A DNA stretch of 64,000 nucleotides from Rhynchopus sp. YZ270_cl-10 (GCA_964035575.1 OZ037861.1:496001-560000); one strand, 5' to 3'; positions 1 to 10,067 are shown, counted from the stretch's first letter. Program-made: numbers and translations. The notes: generated by a model from the letters alone, not told the origin.

Positions 1-961
1 TTTACAAAACCAGATTTTGAGGAAAATTTTAGCCGAAAATGGGCCCCACGTATAAGGAACCGGGCTCATATTTCTCAAAATTTAAGTGGTCAAAAAATTG
101 TCCAATTTTCGAGATTGACCCCACCACTGCACGGGCGGAGCCCAAAAATGCAAATAAGGACCCTTTTTCAACTTACCTTCCTTCACCCCCCCTGTAAGGG
201 CAACCGTAGGTGAAGTAAGGTATAGTATTGAAATCGATGTGGGGGGGGAGTAAAGGGTCAATTTTACAAAACCAGATTTTGAGGAAAATTTTAGCCGAAA
301 ATGGGCCCCACGTATAAGGAACCGGGCTCATATTTCTCAAAATTTAAGTGGTCAAAAAATTGTCCAATTTTCGAGATTGACCCCACCACTGCACGGGCGG
401 AGCCCAAAAATGCAAATAAGGACCCTTTTTAATTTTCAACTTACCTTCCTTCACCCCTGTAAGGGCAACCGTAGGTGAAGTAAGGTATAGTATTGAAATC
501 GATGTGGGGGGGGAGTAAAGGGTCAATTTTACAAAACCAGATTTTGAGGAAAATTTTAGCCGAAAATGGGCCCCACGTATAAGGAACCGGGCTCATATTT
601 CTCAAAATTTAAGTGGTCAAAAAATTGTCCAATTTTCGAGATTGACCCCACCACTGCACGGGCGGAGCCCAAAAATGCAAATAAGGACCCTTTTTCAACT
701 TACCTTCCTTCACCCCCCCTGTAAGGGCAACCGTAGGTGAAGTAAGGTATAGTATTGAAATCGATGTGGGGGGGGAGTAAAGGGTCAATTTTACAAAACC
801 AGATTTTGAGGAAAAATTTAGCCGAAAATGGGCCCCACGTATAAGGAACCGGGCTCATATTTCTCAAAATTTAAGTGGTCAAAAAATTGTCCAATTTTCG
901 AGATTGACCCCACCACTGCACGGGCGGAGCCCAAAAATGCAAATAAGGACCCTTTTTAATT
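1..961. repeat. Tandem array, ~263-bp unit, 3.65 copies
   Basis: The unit starting TTTACAAAACCAGATTTTGA recurs at 1, 263, 528 and 790, giving periods of 262, 265 and 262 bp. The copies are almost identical, differing by a few bases and a short insert, so the array is recent. On the reverse strand each unit contains the dispersed motif GGTGGGGTCAATCTCG seen in many places in this window. A single diverged unit lies at 56118-56365, joined to the same downstream sequence. The array runs off the left edge. No coding capacity is visible. Confidence 0.95.
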
Positions 962-1489
962 TGTTCTCTTGAAATGTGTAATTTCAAGTTTTCGCGAAAA
1001 AAATAACAACTGATCCTACGAGGGTTGAAGGAAGGTGTGTGGAAAACAACAACAAAACAAGGAATTGCTAAGAAAAAGAACGAGGTGTGCTGTGGGAAAC
1101 TCCGCGCGATTTTCGAAACCAACATAGCAGCCTGGCGCTTTGCCGGGTGGTGATGATGCGCATGATGTGATCGACGACAGTTAGTCGTCTGTGTTCCTTG
1201 CGCACTCCTCCTCCGGCGACGACGATGAGTGGGAGGCTGTGGACGACGACGACGTGGAACACGCCGACCATGGATCGAGCAAATGGTGCTGGACGAAGAG
1301 GGGTCTGAGGGTGACAGCCCCCGTTCTTGAACGTTTCAAGTGCAGGCGTCCCAGTGGTTGTGGCAGCGTTTTCGCATACCTGCAGAAGAGCAGGGTGTAG
1401 ATTATTACAGGGCGGTGTTCAGTAGTGTGGGTCCCCCCATAACCACAGCACACCCCGTTTTTTTTCCGATAGCAATTACTTGTTTTTTT
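962..1489 (+). repeat. Dispersed repeat K, copy 1, with decayed ORF remnant
   Basis: This sequence follows the tandem array and matches 56366-56823 over its whole length. The shared part encodes an acidic stretch (SSVFLAHSSSGDDDEWE here, VFLPHCSDDDDNAWEPVYEN in the other copy), which suggests an old coding region. Here the frame is interrupted by stops, including one just before SSVFLAH, and it ends in a different frame. Both copies stop at the same sequence, CAATTACTTG followed by a T run. I do not recognise the protein family, and no terminal inverted repeats are visible. Confidence 0.7.
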
Positions 1490-1749
1490 TTGCGTTGAGC
1501 TGGGAAAACTGACCCCCCCAAAAAACTGAAAAACCGGATTCCTGGATAAGACACTGCTTCACAGAATCTCACTGCAAGGCCACCTGCTTCTCCCCTCTTC
1601 CGTTGCTCTGTGCATGTTCTTCATGGTATGTATTTCATTACAAGTTCGTTAGCGTTCTTTCCCACAAACACACCCTCCCGCAGATCACCGCCTTTGTTTC
1701 CTTGGTAAGCAAGGGTATCACGCGCTACGCGCACAAGAACAACGTAAGA

Positions 1750-1885
1750 AGATGGTGCTTCCCGGGGGGTATGCATTTCACAAATTTTCACGAATTTTCA
1801 CAAAATTTCACAAATTTTCACAACACGGAAACCGCTATAAAATTGTGAAGGCTGGTGAAAAGTTGTGAAAAGTTGTGAAAAGTTG
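1750..1885 (+). repeat. TTTTCACAA / TTGTGAAAA hairpin repeat G, copy 1
   Basis: CCCGGGGGGTATGCATTTCA leads into repeated TTTCACAAA blocks, followed by the inverted blocks GTGAAAAGTT (three times). The same sequence lies in opposite orientation at 10500-10650, and a shorter relative is at 14925-14985. It looks like a small foldback or MITE-type element. The surrounding 1490-2410 holds no gene that I can support. It carries a GC-rich palindromic patch near 1975-2045 and A-rich tracts near 2270-2350. Confidence 0.6.
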
Positions 1886-2318
1886 TGAATTGATTTTTTT
1901 TTTGGGGGGGTTTTTTTTTGGGGGGTGGGGTGGTGACCCACCCATTGAGGGGTGCCGGGGGGGCGGCTATATGCTGCGTGCGCACGGCCGTACGTACGCG
2001 TACGCCGTGCGCACTTTCTGAGAATTCGCGCACGCCGTGCGCACGGCCCTCATTCAACGTAGGAAGCCTAGCTCCTATACGTTGCCCTTTGTTGTACTGT
2101 ACCAGCCCCTATGCGCAGGGGGGTTATCCCGGATTAAAGCACCTTTCGAGAAAGGCGAAGAAACGCGTCTCACCCTCCTCTCCACAAAAACAGCACAAGT
2201 CAGGGAATAAATCGTCATCTCAAAGAAGTAACGTACCCTGTCTTATTGACCCCTGGCCATGCTGCAAAAAGAAACAAAACAGCAAAAAAGTAAAAAATAA
2301 AGCAGCAATAACAAAATC

Positions 2319-2350
<32 letters not shown>

Positions 2351-2569
2351 CCCCCCCACCCTTACTTTACTATCACGACGGCCTAGTTATGCCCAAAATA
2401 TAACTATACTGGGGTGATTTGAGGACTTTTTTTTTCAGAAAAATTCAGAAAAATTCACAACGAGGCGGAAACACGCGTGGCACAGGAGTGTCTTATTTTG
2501 TGAATTGTGGGTATTTTTGTGAATGTTAACGGTTGTGAATGTTTTGTGAAGGTTTGTCAATTTTTGTGC

Positions 2570-3024
2570 AGCTCGCCACCTTTTTGTGCAGCGCGGTCAT
2601 GTTGGCGGGGGTGTGGACCAATATGGCCTTGCTGTTCTTGATCTCGTCTACAATGAATCTTGAGCCCCTCGGAAAACACAATGGACAGACATTTCGGCAT
2701 GTCGTGGCGATTTTGTGCAACTTCTCTGCCCTCTGCTGCTGTGTGGCAAGCAAAATCTCGTTTTTTGAAGCCCTGTCTCCTTCGCTATCGTTTGTTGGGC
2801 CGCTTTGTGTGTGTGGGTCTGCTTGTGTGTGTCCGTCAGTTGCGCCGTTGTCTGTTCTTCTGCTTGTGGGGGTCCGTCAGTTGCGCCGCTGTGTGTGTTC
2901 GTCTGCTGTTCCGTTGTCTGTGTCCGTTTGTTGCACCGTTTTGTATGTGTCCATCTGCTCCCTCGTAGAGAGAGAGAGCAGGCGGTGGTGTCGGTCCAAA
3001 TGCATCGAACGGGTCGAAGGCCAT
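2570..3024 (-). pseudogene. Truncated inverted 5' copy of the 460-aa gene
   Basis: Read on the minus strand from 3024, this encodes MAFDPFDAFGPTPPPALSLY, nearly the same N-terminus as the intact gene starting at 3252. After about 35 residues the frame is shifted. The homology resumes as LLATQQQRAEKL and continues to PANMTALHKKV, where it stops at about residue 130 of the parent. The remaining two thirds of the gene are absent. With the intact gene it forms a head-to-head inverted repeat, arms about 2570-3062 and 3215-3657, around the hairpin at 3071-3202. Confidence 0.85.
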
Positions 3025-3070
3025 TGTCAGTTGTTGGTTTAGAGATGATACTTGTTATAACAGGGGTCTG

Positions 3071-3202
3071 TGGGGTGGCTTGGGGTCTTTTTTTTCAGGA
3101 AATTCAAACCGTTCACAAAATATTCACATCATTTTGTGATTTTTTGTGATTTTTTGTGATTTTTTGTGATTTTTCCTGAAAAAAAGACCCCAAATCACCC
3201 CA
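3071..3202. repeat. Hairpin between head-to-head gene copies
   Basis: TGGGGTGGCTTGGGGTC and its inverted counterpart ending in CAAATCACCCCA bracket about 90 bp that contain four TTTTGTGA direct repeats. It lies exactly at the centre of the inverted repeat formed by the truncated and intact gene copies. It therefore occupies the promoter region of the intact gene. The ends belong to the family of the MITE at 5076-5697. Confidence 0.75.
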
Positions 3203-3251
3203 CAAATCACCCCCATAGATCTTAACAAGTATCATCCACCAACAACTGACA

Positions 3252-4619
3252 ATGGCCTTCAACCCGTTCGATGCATTTGGACCGACACCACCGCCTGCTC
3301 TCTCTCTCTACGAGGGAGCAGATGGACACATACAAAACGGTGCAACAAACGGACACACACAAGCAGAAGAACACATAGACAACGGCGCAACTGACGGACA
3401 CACACAAGCAGACACACAAAGCGGCCCAACAAACGATGGCGAAGGAGACGGCTTCAACGAGATTTTGCTTGCCACACAGCAGCAGAGGGCAGAGAAGTTG
3501 GACACAGTCGCCACGACATTGCCGAAATGGCGCCTGTCGATTGTGTTTGCCCCAGGGGTGTGCCTCAAGAAATGCGTAGACGAGGTCAAGAACAGCAAGC
3601 CCTTATTGGTCCAGACCCCCGCCAACATGACCGCACTGCACAACAAGGTGGACGAGGTGATAAAAGCAAGGAGGTGGATCGCTGGGGCGAAAAAGTTTGA
3701 TTTTTCTGCTTTTCGTTTTAAACAGGGACAAGAGGGGGAATGGGAGGAAGTTTTGGGGACTGAACTTTGGGAGCACGTGGCTGGATGTGATACACAAATT
3801 TGTGTGGAGGTCACTGTGAACCACGTTAGGAGCACGTCTTCCGCCCAGAGGGCAAACAGCGTTGCGGAAGCCAACGCCGGGGGGAAGGTTAAAAAAACCC
3901 TGTCTGTGGCAAGTTACACGTCCCAACTTTGGGAACAGCTCGCCGACTCTGAGGTACTCGGAGAGTACTGGTCAAACATTTTTTCCCCGGTTACCGCCAC
4001 ACAGCTCCAGTGCTACCACTGCAATGTGGTTTTCACGCCAACTCGTCAGAGAGATGGTCATGTTGAGTTTGCTACCAAACTCCGAGCACATGTGGATGTT
4101 CACGCCAGGGAACTGGCAAAGACTTCGCTTGCCCGAGGAGCGGCTGTTCAGGCAGCTGCAACTCTGACCAGGCGCGAGGTTTCATGTGCAGACTTGTCTG
4201 CTACCCCTCTTGATGTTGCAGGCATCACCCTCCAAGAGGGTAAAAAGCTTCCCGTCTCCAAAATGGAGGCTCAAGCTGCTATTGCAGCTATGTTCGATGT
4301 GGCAAACCCAGTTTTGCCTTTCGAGGAAGCGCTGAAGCTTGCCCAGGAGGAGAACAGACCCAAGCATTTAGTAATGCTTGCGGCTGACAATCCTCACAGC
4401 AAGGCCGTTCGTGCTAAGCTCGAGCGCCGAGTGCTTGCCGCTGAAGGAACAAGAGCTGTTGCGAAGCGGAAGCGTGATCGCGAAGAGGAGAACCAGGCTG
4501 ATGTCCGCGCCAAGCGTTCCAAGAGAGCCAAGAAGCCAGCCGCTAAAGCGGCTGCTAAACCGGCTGCTAAACCGGCTGCTAAAGCGGCCGCTAAACCAGC
4601 GCTAAGAGAACAAGGTAAC

Positions 4620-4634
<15 letters not shown>
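3252..4634 (+). CDS. Unrecognised 460-aa protein, zinc-finger-like, basic tail
   Basis: Open reading frame of 460 codons with no intron needed. The start is supported because the truncated inverted copy at 3024 begins with the same residues. The N-terminus is Pro/Gly-rich with GATNGH/GATDGH repeats (about residues 25-55). Near residue 255 there is CYHCNVVF followed by LRAHVDVHA, a possible Cys2-His2 site with a long spacer. The C-terminal 70 residues are strongly basic (KRKRDREEE, then alternating AAK and PAAK blocks), as in nuclear DNA-binding proteins. I do not recognise the family and propose no function. Inverted partial copies of its 5' and 3' ends lie on either side, and the TIR-like hairpin sits in its promoter region, so it is probably carried by or derived from a mobile element. 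It ends just before a 26-nt A run. Confidence 0.7.
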
Positions 4635-4651
<17 letters not shown>

Positions 4652-4659
4652 AAAAAAAG

Positions 4660-4970
4660 ATATTACTGGGGGTAACTAGTTTTACATTTTTTCCCGGTTA
4701 CCTTGTTCTCTTAGCGGCTGGTTTAGTGGCCGCCTTTGAGTCTGGTTTGGCGTCTGCCTGAGCAGCTTTCTTGACACGCTTGCAGCGGACATCGTTCTCC
4801 TCTTCGCGCTCACGCGTCCGCCCCGCAACTTTTCTTGTTCCTTCAGCGGCCAGTACTTGTGCCCTCTTGGAGGGTGATGCCTGCAACATCAAGAGGGGGT
4901 ACAGACAAGTCTGCACATGAAACCTCGCGCTAAACTGGCCGCGAAGAGAACAAGGTAACCGGGGAAAAAT
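4660..4970 (-). pseudogene. Inverted, internally deleted 3' copy of the 460-aa gene
   Basis: The minus strand repeats the end of the gene (AAEGTRKVAGR, AAKPDSKAATKPAAK, then GAGAACAAGGTAACC). It also repeats the segment corresponding to 4172-4238, with the ~190 bp between them missing. With the parent gene it makes a tail-to-tail inverted repeat around the A run at 4634-4660. A third, forward piece of the gene end (CGAAGAGAACAAGGTAACC) follows at about 4940-4965. Confidence 0.85.
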
Positions 4971-4974
4971 ATTT

Positions 4975-5075
4975 TTGAAAAAATAGATTCAGTCAGAGGG
5001 TATAACTTCACGACGGTGAAGTAAATGACATTAATTATGGACATCTTTTTTTTTTCTTTTTTTGTATGTCTATAT
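4975..5075. other. AT-rich spacer with an orphan TIR-like end
   Basis: TCACGACGGTGAAGTAAATG at about 5011 resembles the terminus of the 12289-15637 element (CACGACGTTGAAGTAA) and of 34485-34687. No partner end is visible nearby, so this may be a solo terminus. Nothing coding is seen. Confidence 0.4.
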
Positions 5076-5697
5076 TGGGGTGATTTGGGGTCTTTTTTTT
5101 TCAGGACAATTCAGTGACAATTTCACTACCGATTCACATAAATCCACAAAAATCCACACAAATTCACTGATGATGTACTTATGTACAGTGTTCATTTTCT
5201 TTTGAGTACGACAATGCGCTGCTGAACCGTCTCCACCCTCGCTGCGTGAGGACGGCACCCCCTCCGAGGCCATAACCGTCCTGGTTTTTGTTCTCACTGT
5301 TCTCTGTGGTCACAGAAACCCCATAGCTTCTTCAGTACATTGGTGTTTCCAGTCAAAACACCACAATTTCATGCCAAGTTGGGTTTTCAGACTGAAATGA
5401 CCTTGTTTACGGTATGGGTTCATATTTTGTGAAATGTAAGTCACTCAATTTTTGTCCATCTATCCGAATATGCCCCACCACAGCGCGGGATTGGCTCGGA
5501 AATGCCACAAAACACTGTTTTTTCACCCCAGACGTAACTATTTGAGGTGCGTTTTTTGGCCCGAAACACGATTTTTCAGATTTTTTTCCAAAAGTTAGCG
5601 CGAAGCCTGTGTCTTCTTCATAAATTCACAAAAAATCACAAAACCTGCACTAGCGTTTCGTGAATTGTCCTGAAAAAAAAGACCCCAAATCACCCCA
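5076..5697. mobile_element. MITE, TIR TGGGGTGATTTGGGGTC, 622 bp
   Basis: Left end TGGGGTGATTTGGGGTC with a T run and TCAGGACAATTCA. The right end is the exact inverse (TGAATTGTCCTG, A run, GACCCCAAATCACCCCA). The flanks are CTATAT and TATATAG, consistent with a TA or ATAT target duplication. The interior holds a fragment of repeat family D (5330-5602, forward), probably a secondary insertion. No ORF is supported. Confidence 0.85.
5330..5602 (+). repeat. Repeat family D fragment
   Basis: Matches 14275-14540 (inverted) and 50816-51010. Shared landmarks are CACCACAATTTCAT, GGGTTCATATTTTGTGAAA, CCCCACCACAGC, GGCTCGGAAATGCCACAAAA and CCAAAAGTTAGCGCGAAGC. At 51024 the same sequence forms the right terminus of a hAT-type element, so family D appears to be a non-autonomous hAT-like family. 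Confidence 0.75.
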
Positions 5698-5992
5698 TAT
5701 ATAGCAAAAATACTTTACAAGTGCAATCCTTCGTACAAAGCAACTTATCACTCTGCACGCGTACTTTTTTTTGAGATAAATAAAGGGTGAAATAAAGATT
5801 GATTGCGAGATTTTGGGACGGAGTTATTTGTGCTGGAAACAACAATTTATCAAAAAAAAAATGCCCCCACAGCGGCCAGGGCTCACATTATGTGTCAACC
5901 CGCTCAACGAGTTAAAGAGGTACCAGTCGGATCGCAAGACCCGGGTAGCCCACACAGAACAACACGTGCCGCCAGGGCTAGTAACAACAGGC

Positions 5993-6277
5993 CTCCGCTA
6001 GGTACTAAAGTTCTGTTGATTGTCAACAGAACTTTTTGAAAATGGAAAAAAAAAAAAAAAAAAAAGTTCTGCTGAGTGGTTCAGACCCGTTCTACCTGTC
6101 AAAAAAGCTCGGGAGAAGAAGATATGGAGAGGTGAGTGCTCAAACGTCCCAAAAAAGTCAAAATCGGGTGTTAGAAAAAAAAAAAAAGTTGCGTACCGTG
6201 AGCCTGCGGCGCGAGCAGGTACCCACTAACGTGGACCATCAACAGAACTTTTTCAAAATCGGAAATCCTAGCGGAGA
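5993..6277 (+). mobile_element. MITE, TIR CTCCGCTAGG, copy 1 (285 bp)
   Basis: Bounded by CTCCGCTAGG and the inverse CCTAGCGGAG. Next to each end lie CAACAGAACTTT blocks, with GTTCTGTTGATTGTCAACAG forming a subterminal palindrome. A second copy lies inverted at 53360-53647 in an intron of the four-TM gene array and is alignable end to end, which fixes the element boundaries. The interior carries the dispersed GCCTGCGGCGC motif. No coding capacity. Confidence 0.9.
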
Positions 6278-6491
6278 GCGTGAGTAACAAGCAAAAAAAA
6301 AAAAAAAAATCAGCACACGCGGGCAAGAACACTATATATTTCGTGAGCGTAAAGGAGGACCTACGAGACTCTTTACAAATTAAAAAGCAGACAGACTTCT
6401 AAAAATTACAGGCCCGGGAGTGGAAGCGAGTGGATGACTGCAATGCAACAAACGGTCGTGATCTGATCAAGCGGAACGGATATATTTTTGA

Positions 6492-7192
6492 GGTGCTTGG
6501 CTTCGTACGCTCTCACACGGAACGTTTGCTTGATCGCCGTCGAAGACTCTGTTCCATCTCGGTCACTGTGTGCACTGCCAAACGAGTCGCGGTCAATGCC
6601 AATACCGTATTCTCCAAGACGTTGAAGCGCAGCTGTGAAGGCCGACTCGAAGTGAATTGCGTCGTGTGCCTGTTTTGCTCCGACAAACAATACATGCTCT
6701 TTCAACACGTCATCAGTGCTCACAAAACGAGCCGTCAAGTGCAGGTGCGAACGATTCCGACTTGCTGCAGCTGCGTCTGACTCGATCCCCGGTATCTCGC
6801 TACCACCGACTTTCTACGAACCAAAGGCACGGCGGACGAAAACACAGTCCCGCAAAAAGAGTTCGCGAAGCCCCAATACGCGGGATTCTCTTTTTGACAG
6901 CTTCCTGGTGCACCCCATGGCGTCAAGCAACTCGTTCACAGCTGCCATTGCGGTGGAGAAACACATGTAGCACAACAATATGCGCAAGAACTCTTCCGCG
7001 TAACCCAAAAGCGAGGAGGCAATCATCGCCATACTCAATCCAAGTATCATCGTACCGCACCTCAAATGTAAGAACCCCAAATCCGAGAATGCGCAACTCT
7101 CTCTTAACGCTTTTCAATCGCATCATCTATTTCGCACGTAATTGTACAACGGGACAATATAATGATTTTGTCAACTAGTTATCTGATTGTAA
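6492..7192 (-). pseudogene. Truncated inverted 5' copy of the 678-aa gene
   Basis: The minus strand encodes the same residues as codons 1 to about 240 of the gene at 7335, for example LGYAEEFLRILLCYMCFST, LTARFVSTDDVLKEHVLF and RVRAYEAKH. The frame is broken by small indels, including loss of a ~35-bp stretch present in the intact copy at 7499-7535, and the rest of the gene is absent. The homology also covers 5' flanking DNA up to AACTAGTTATCTGATTGT. A 109-bp unique spacer separates it from the intact copy. Confidence 0.9.
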
Positions 7193-7334
7193 TAGTGCAA
7201 ACCCGTAAATTACCAACAAAAAAGATCTCGGTAGGTGAAAAAAAAAAAAAAAGATTATCATCCCATTATTTTTTGCACTACCTCCTATGTATCACACCAT
7301 CACAATCAGATAACTAGTTGACAAAATTATTATA

Positions 7335-9371
7335 ATGTCCCGTTGTACAATTACGTGCGAAATAGATGATGTCATTTTTGTCATGCGATCGAAAAGCGTT
7401 ACTTGCCTCAAGAGAGAGTTGCGCATTCTCGGATTTGGGGTTCTTACATTTGAGGTGCGGTACGATGATACTTGGATTGAGTATGGCGATGATTGCCTCC
7501 TCGATTTTAGTTCAGCTCGAGTTAAGCTGAACCGGTTGGGTTACGCGGAAGAGTTCTTGCGCATATTGTTGTGCTACATGTGTTTCTCCACCGCAATGGC
7601 AGCTGTGAACGAGTTGCTTGACGCCATGGGGTGCACCAGGAAGCTGTCAAAAAGAGAATCCCGCGTATTGGGGCTTCGCGAACTCTTTTTGCGGGACTGT
7701 GTTTTCGTCCGCCGTGCCTTTGGTTCGTGGAAAGTCGGTGGTAGCGAGATACCGGGGATCGAGTCAGACGCAGCTGCAGCAAGTCGGAATCGTTCGCACC
7801 TGCACTTGACGGCTCGTTTTGTGAGCACTGATGACGTGTTGAAAGAGCATGTATTGTTTGTCGGAGCAAAACAGGCACACGACGCAATTCACTTCGAGTC
7901 GGCCTTCACAGCTGCGCTTCAACGTCTTGGAGAATACGGTATTGGCATTGACCGCGACTCGTTTGGCAGTGCACACAGTGACCGAGGTGGAACAGAGTCT
8001 TCGACGGCGATCAAGCAAACGTTCCGTGTGAGAGCGTACGAAGCCAAGCACCGCGTGAGCAGCATTTTTGAATATATCTGTACCAGAAATGGATGGCTAG
8101 TTCGTGACGGTCAGACCGCGAGCACTCTCTCCCATCATGTGGTACTGTGGGCACTGTTTTGGGCGGCAAACGAATCGCTCAAAGCTTGGCTTTTGCGGTA
8201 CCACGATCTGCATATCAGCAGTGACCTTCTGTGGGAGAAAGCAGCAGGAGTACGCTTTGGCGGCGTCGGGGCTGCTTCTGTCATTGCCTGTCATCCAGTT
8301 AATGGTAAAACTCTTCTTGAATGGACTTTAAAATACGTAGAGCTCTTTCCCAGAGGGCACGGACAAGGATCTTCGGTCTCTAAGTTTCTGGTGTACTTCG
8401 ACTCACAAAAAATATCCGAAGTGAAGAGAATGCATGACGCATACAACCTCACCTTTTGTGGATCGGCAGAGCGCGCTTCGAACATCACTAGGAGTAAAGA
8501 GAGAACGTTGAGAACATTAGTTTCGTTTTGGACTGAACTTGCATCGAAGTTTGCTCACGTGTATCAGAATCCTCAAGACGTACTTCACAACGGCCGTGTC
8601 GTCAAGAACGCGTGGCTTGACGCAGATGTCACGAGAGTACAGGAAGACGCAGTTGGGCGAAAGGTGTCGCTCTCGAAGGTTGTTTCTCCTTTGCTGAACC
8701 CGTCTTCTTTTCTGTGGCAAAACACCGAGACTTCTCGTTCGCAGATCCCATCTGATCTCCTTGGTGGGGGGTATCGTGAGTTCCTTCCTTGCAAGGGCAG
8801 GAGGCCGAACGATTATTCCGCTCCCCTGGAACTGCCAACTGATTCTGACACGAGCACTCCTGTGGGATTCGTCCGGGAAATGGCGTTCAGGGCACTCCTC
8901 ATCACCCTCCGAGAGTTGGACGATTTCTGCAACTTCAAGGAAGAAGACTTGGACGTGAGACTTCCTCACAACTTTTCTCCTGAAGTCTCGGAGGGCGTTT
9001 GTTCAACAATACGTAAAGTGTTGGCAAACGTGGGTCACATGCGGATCTCTGACGAGGTCCTTCGTGCACAAGTAGTGTTCCGTCGCAGGGATTCAGTTCC
9101 GACTGAACCTGAAAGGGCAGAGGTTGAAACTTTGTTTGGTTCCATTTTTACCCAGCAAGCCAAGAAATACCTGAACGCAACGAGCATGACAAACGAGCGA
9201 AGCACTGCGGGGTTTGAGCGGTTGGATGAGCTCTTGGAGAAGAACAATTTGGAAGATGTGACGCGCAATGAGGCGGAAAATGTTTACTGTCCCTCACCTC
9301 AGCAGGAAATGGGTCGTCCCCATAAAAAACGCAAATGTGTTGTCGAAGATGCAGACTCTGATGAGAGTTAG
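7335..9371 (+). CDS. Unrecognised 678-aa protein with C-terminal NLS-like stretch
   Basis: A single uninterrupted frame of 678 codons. The head-to-head fragment at 6492-7192 preserves the same N-terminal sequence, which supports the reading frame. The first half is mixed alpha/beta in composition, with a conserved-looking ALLEY of Cys and aromatic residues (LLCYMCFST). The last 20 residues contain PHKKRKCVVE, a likely nuclear localisation signal, and an acidic end (DADSDES). I see no DDE/RNase H, zinc-finger or reverse transcriptase motif that I can name. Its context of inverted self-copy and surrounding transposons suggests an element-borne gene, but no flanking TIRs are convincing. The 5' region carries CTAGTTATCTGATTGT in both arms. 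Confidence 0.7.
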   Translation: MSRCTITCEIDDVIFVMRSKSVTCLKRELRILGFGVLTFEVRYDDTWIEYGDDCLLDFSSARVKLNRLGYAEEFLRILLCYMCFSTAMAAVNELLDAMGCTRKLSKRESRVLGLRELFLRDCVFVRRAFGSWKVGGSEIPGIESDAAAASRNRSHLHLTARFVSTDDVLKEHVLFVGAKQAHDAIHFESAFTAALQRLGEYGIGIDRDSFGSAHSDRGGTESSTAIKQTFRVRAYEAKHRVSSIFEYICTRNGWLVRDGQTASTLSHHVVLWALFWAANESLKAWLLRYHDLHISSDLLWEKAAGVRFGGVGAASVIACHPVNGKTLLEWTLKYVELFPRGHGQGSSVSKFLVYFDSQKISEVKRMHDAYNLTFCGSAERASNITRSKERTLRTLVSFWTELASKFAHVYQNPQDVLHNGRVVKNAWLDADVTRVQEDAVGRKVSLSKVVSPLLNPSSFLWQNTETSRSQIPSDLLGGGYREFLPCKGRRPNDYSAPLELPTDSDTSTPVGFVREMAFRALLITLRELDDFCNFKEEDLDVRLPHNFSPEVSEGVCSTIRKVLANVGHMRISDEVLRAQVVFRRRDSVPTEPERAEVETLFGSIFTQQAKKYLNATSMTNERSTAGFERLDELLEKNNLEDVTRNEAENVYCPSPQQEMGRPHKKRKCVVEDADSDES

Positions 9372-9780
9372 ACTCCTCTGAGTTAGAGGGTGATGAGGAT
9401 TACGAATTGTGGATTGGAGGGGGGGGGAAAGGAAAAAAAAAAGATGTCCATTAGTTTTGATTAATATTCAGTTGGAAATTGCAGTTTTTTTGTTTTGTTT
9501 TGTTTATTCTTCCCAGCCGGAGAGATCTCTTGTGATGAAGAAAAAAACACCATTTATCAGAGTTGGGAATATGAGGAATGAAAAGGGAAAAATAATACAA
9601 CGTATACATCAGGCCTACCTCGGTAGATTACTGTTAAAAAAAAATGATAAGGTTTGCAGAGGGAATATGGAAATGGGTTAAAGACTAAAGACTACACCTT
9701 GAAGAAGGCGCTCACTTTGGCGGGTGAGAGTATTGTCATGCCACAAATGATAAAAAAAAAGAGAAAAAGCTATATAGTGG
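9372..9780. other. Intergenic, AT-rich, no gene seen
   Basis: About 400 bp with A and G runs downstream of the 678-aa ORF. No gene or clear repeat was recognised apart from AAAAAGATGTCCAT near 9440, which mirrors a short sequence near 5038 and may be chance. Confidence 0.5.
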
Positions 9781-9792
9781 AGCACACTCTAG

Positions 9793-10026
9793 ACATAGTG
9801 TGCACACCAGTCGTATTATCGGATTATTCGGTTACGATAATAATTATCGTATATTATCGTATGAAATTATCGTATATTATCGCATACGATACTATACGAT
9901 AATTTTTTTACACGGGGTTTCCACACATAATCGTGTATACGATAATATACGAGTCGTATGCGATAATCTTTGGCTCAGATCCCGAATACGATAATTACGA
10001 TAATACGACTCGTGTGCACACTATGT
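9793..10026. mobile_element. MITE with CTAG target duplication, copy 1 (234 bp)
   Basis: The TIRs are ACATAGTGTGCACAC and its inverse, followed inside by CGTATTATCG-type AT-rich inverted blocks. CTAG stands on both sides (9789-9792 and 10027-10030). The uninterrupted target sequence is present in this window at 27889-27936, where a single CTAG joins the two flanks, so the 4-bp duplication is directly shown. A second copy lies at 61220-61518. Confidence 0.92.
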
Positions 10027-10030
10027 CTAG

Positions 10031-10067
10031 GGTGGCTACACTAATACAACCAAGTTTTCAAAAAACA
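10031..10067 (+). repeat. Alpha module (target of the MITE)
   Basis: GGTGGCTACACTAATACAAC CAAG and a TTTTCAAAA end, preceded before the MITE by GTGGAGCACACTCTAG. It is one of about nine copies of this A-tailed module in the window. The following 10068-10490 holds no gene or clear structure, apart from G runs near 10440-10485. Confidence 0.75.

Larger units (their letters stand above)
2410..3202. mobile_element. Small TIR element holding an inverted gene fragment
   Basis: The left end TGGGGTGATTTGAGGAC and the right end, which reads inward as TGGGGTGATTTGGGGTC, form terminal inverted repeats of the same family as the element at 5076-5697. Between them lies a minus-strand 5' fragment of the gene that is intact at 3252-4634. 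Its inner end (3071-3202) is itself a short TIR pair facing each other, with TTGTGATTTT repeats as the loop. Either the whole interval or only the inner hairpin could be the transposed unit. Confidence 0.6.

Noticed and set aside
1603-2403. Several 70-160 codon ORFs
   Set aside because: They are driven by G runs, A runs and hairpin repeats and have no coding character.
5031-9460. A 4.4-kb element bounded by ATGGACATCT and a T run with its inverse
   Set aside because: The match is 10 specific bases plus a homopolymer, and could be chance in this T-rich DNA.
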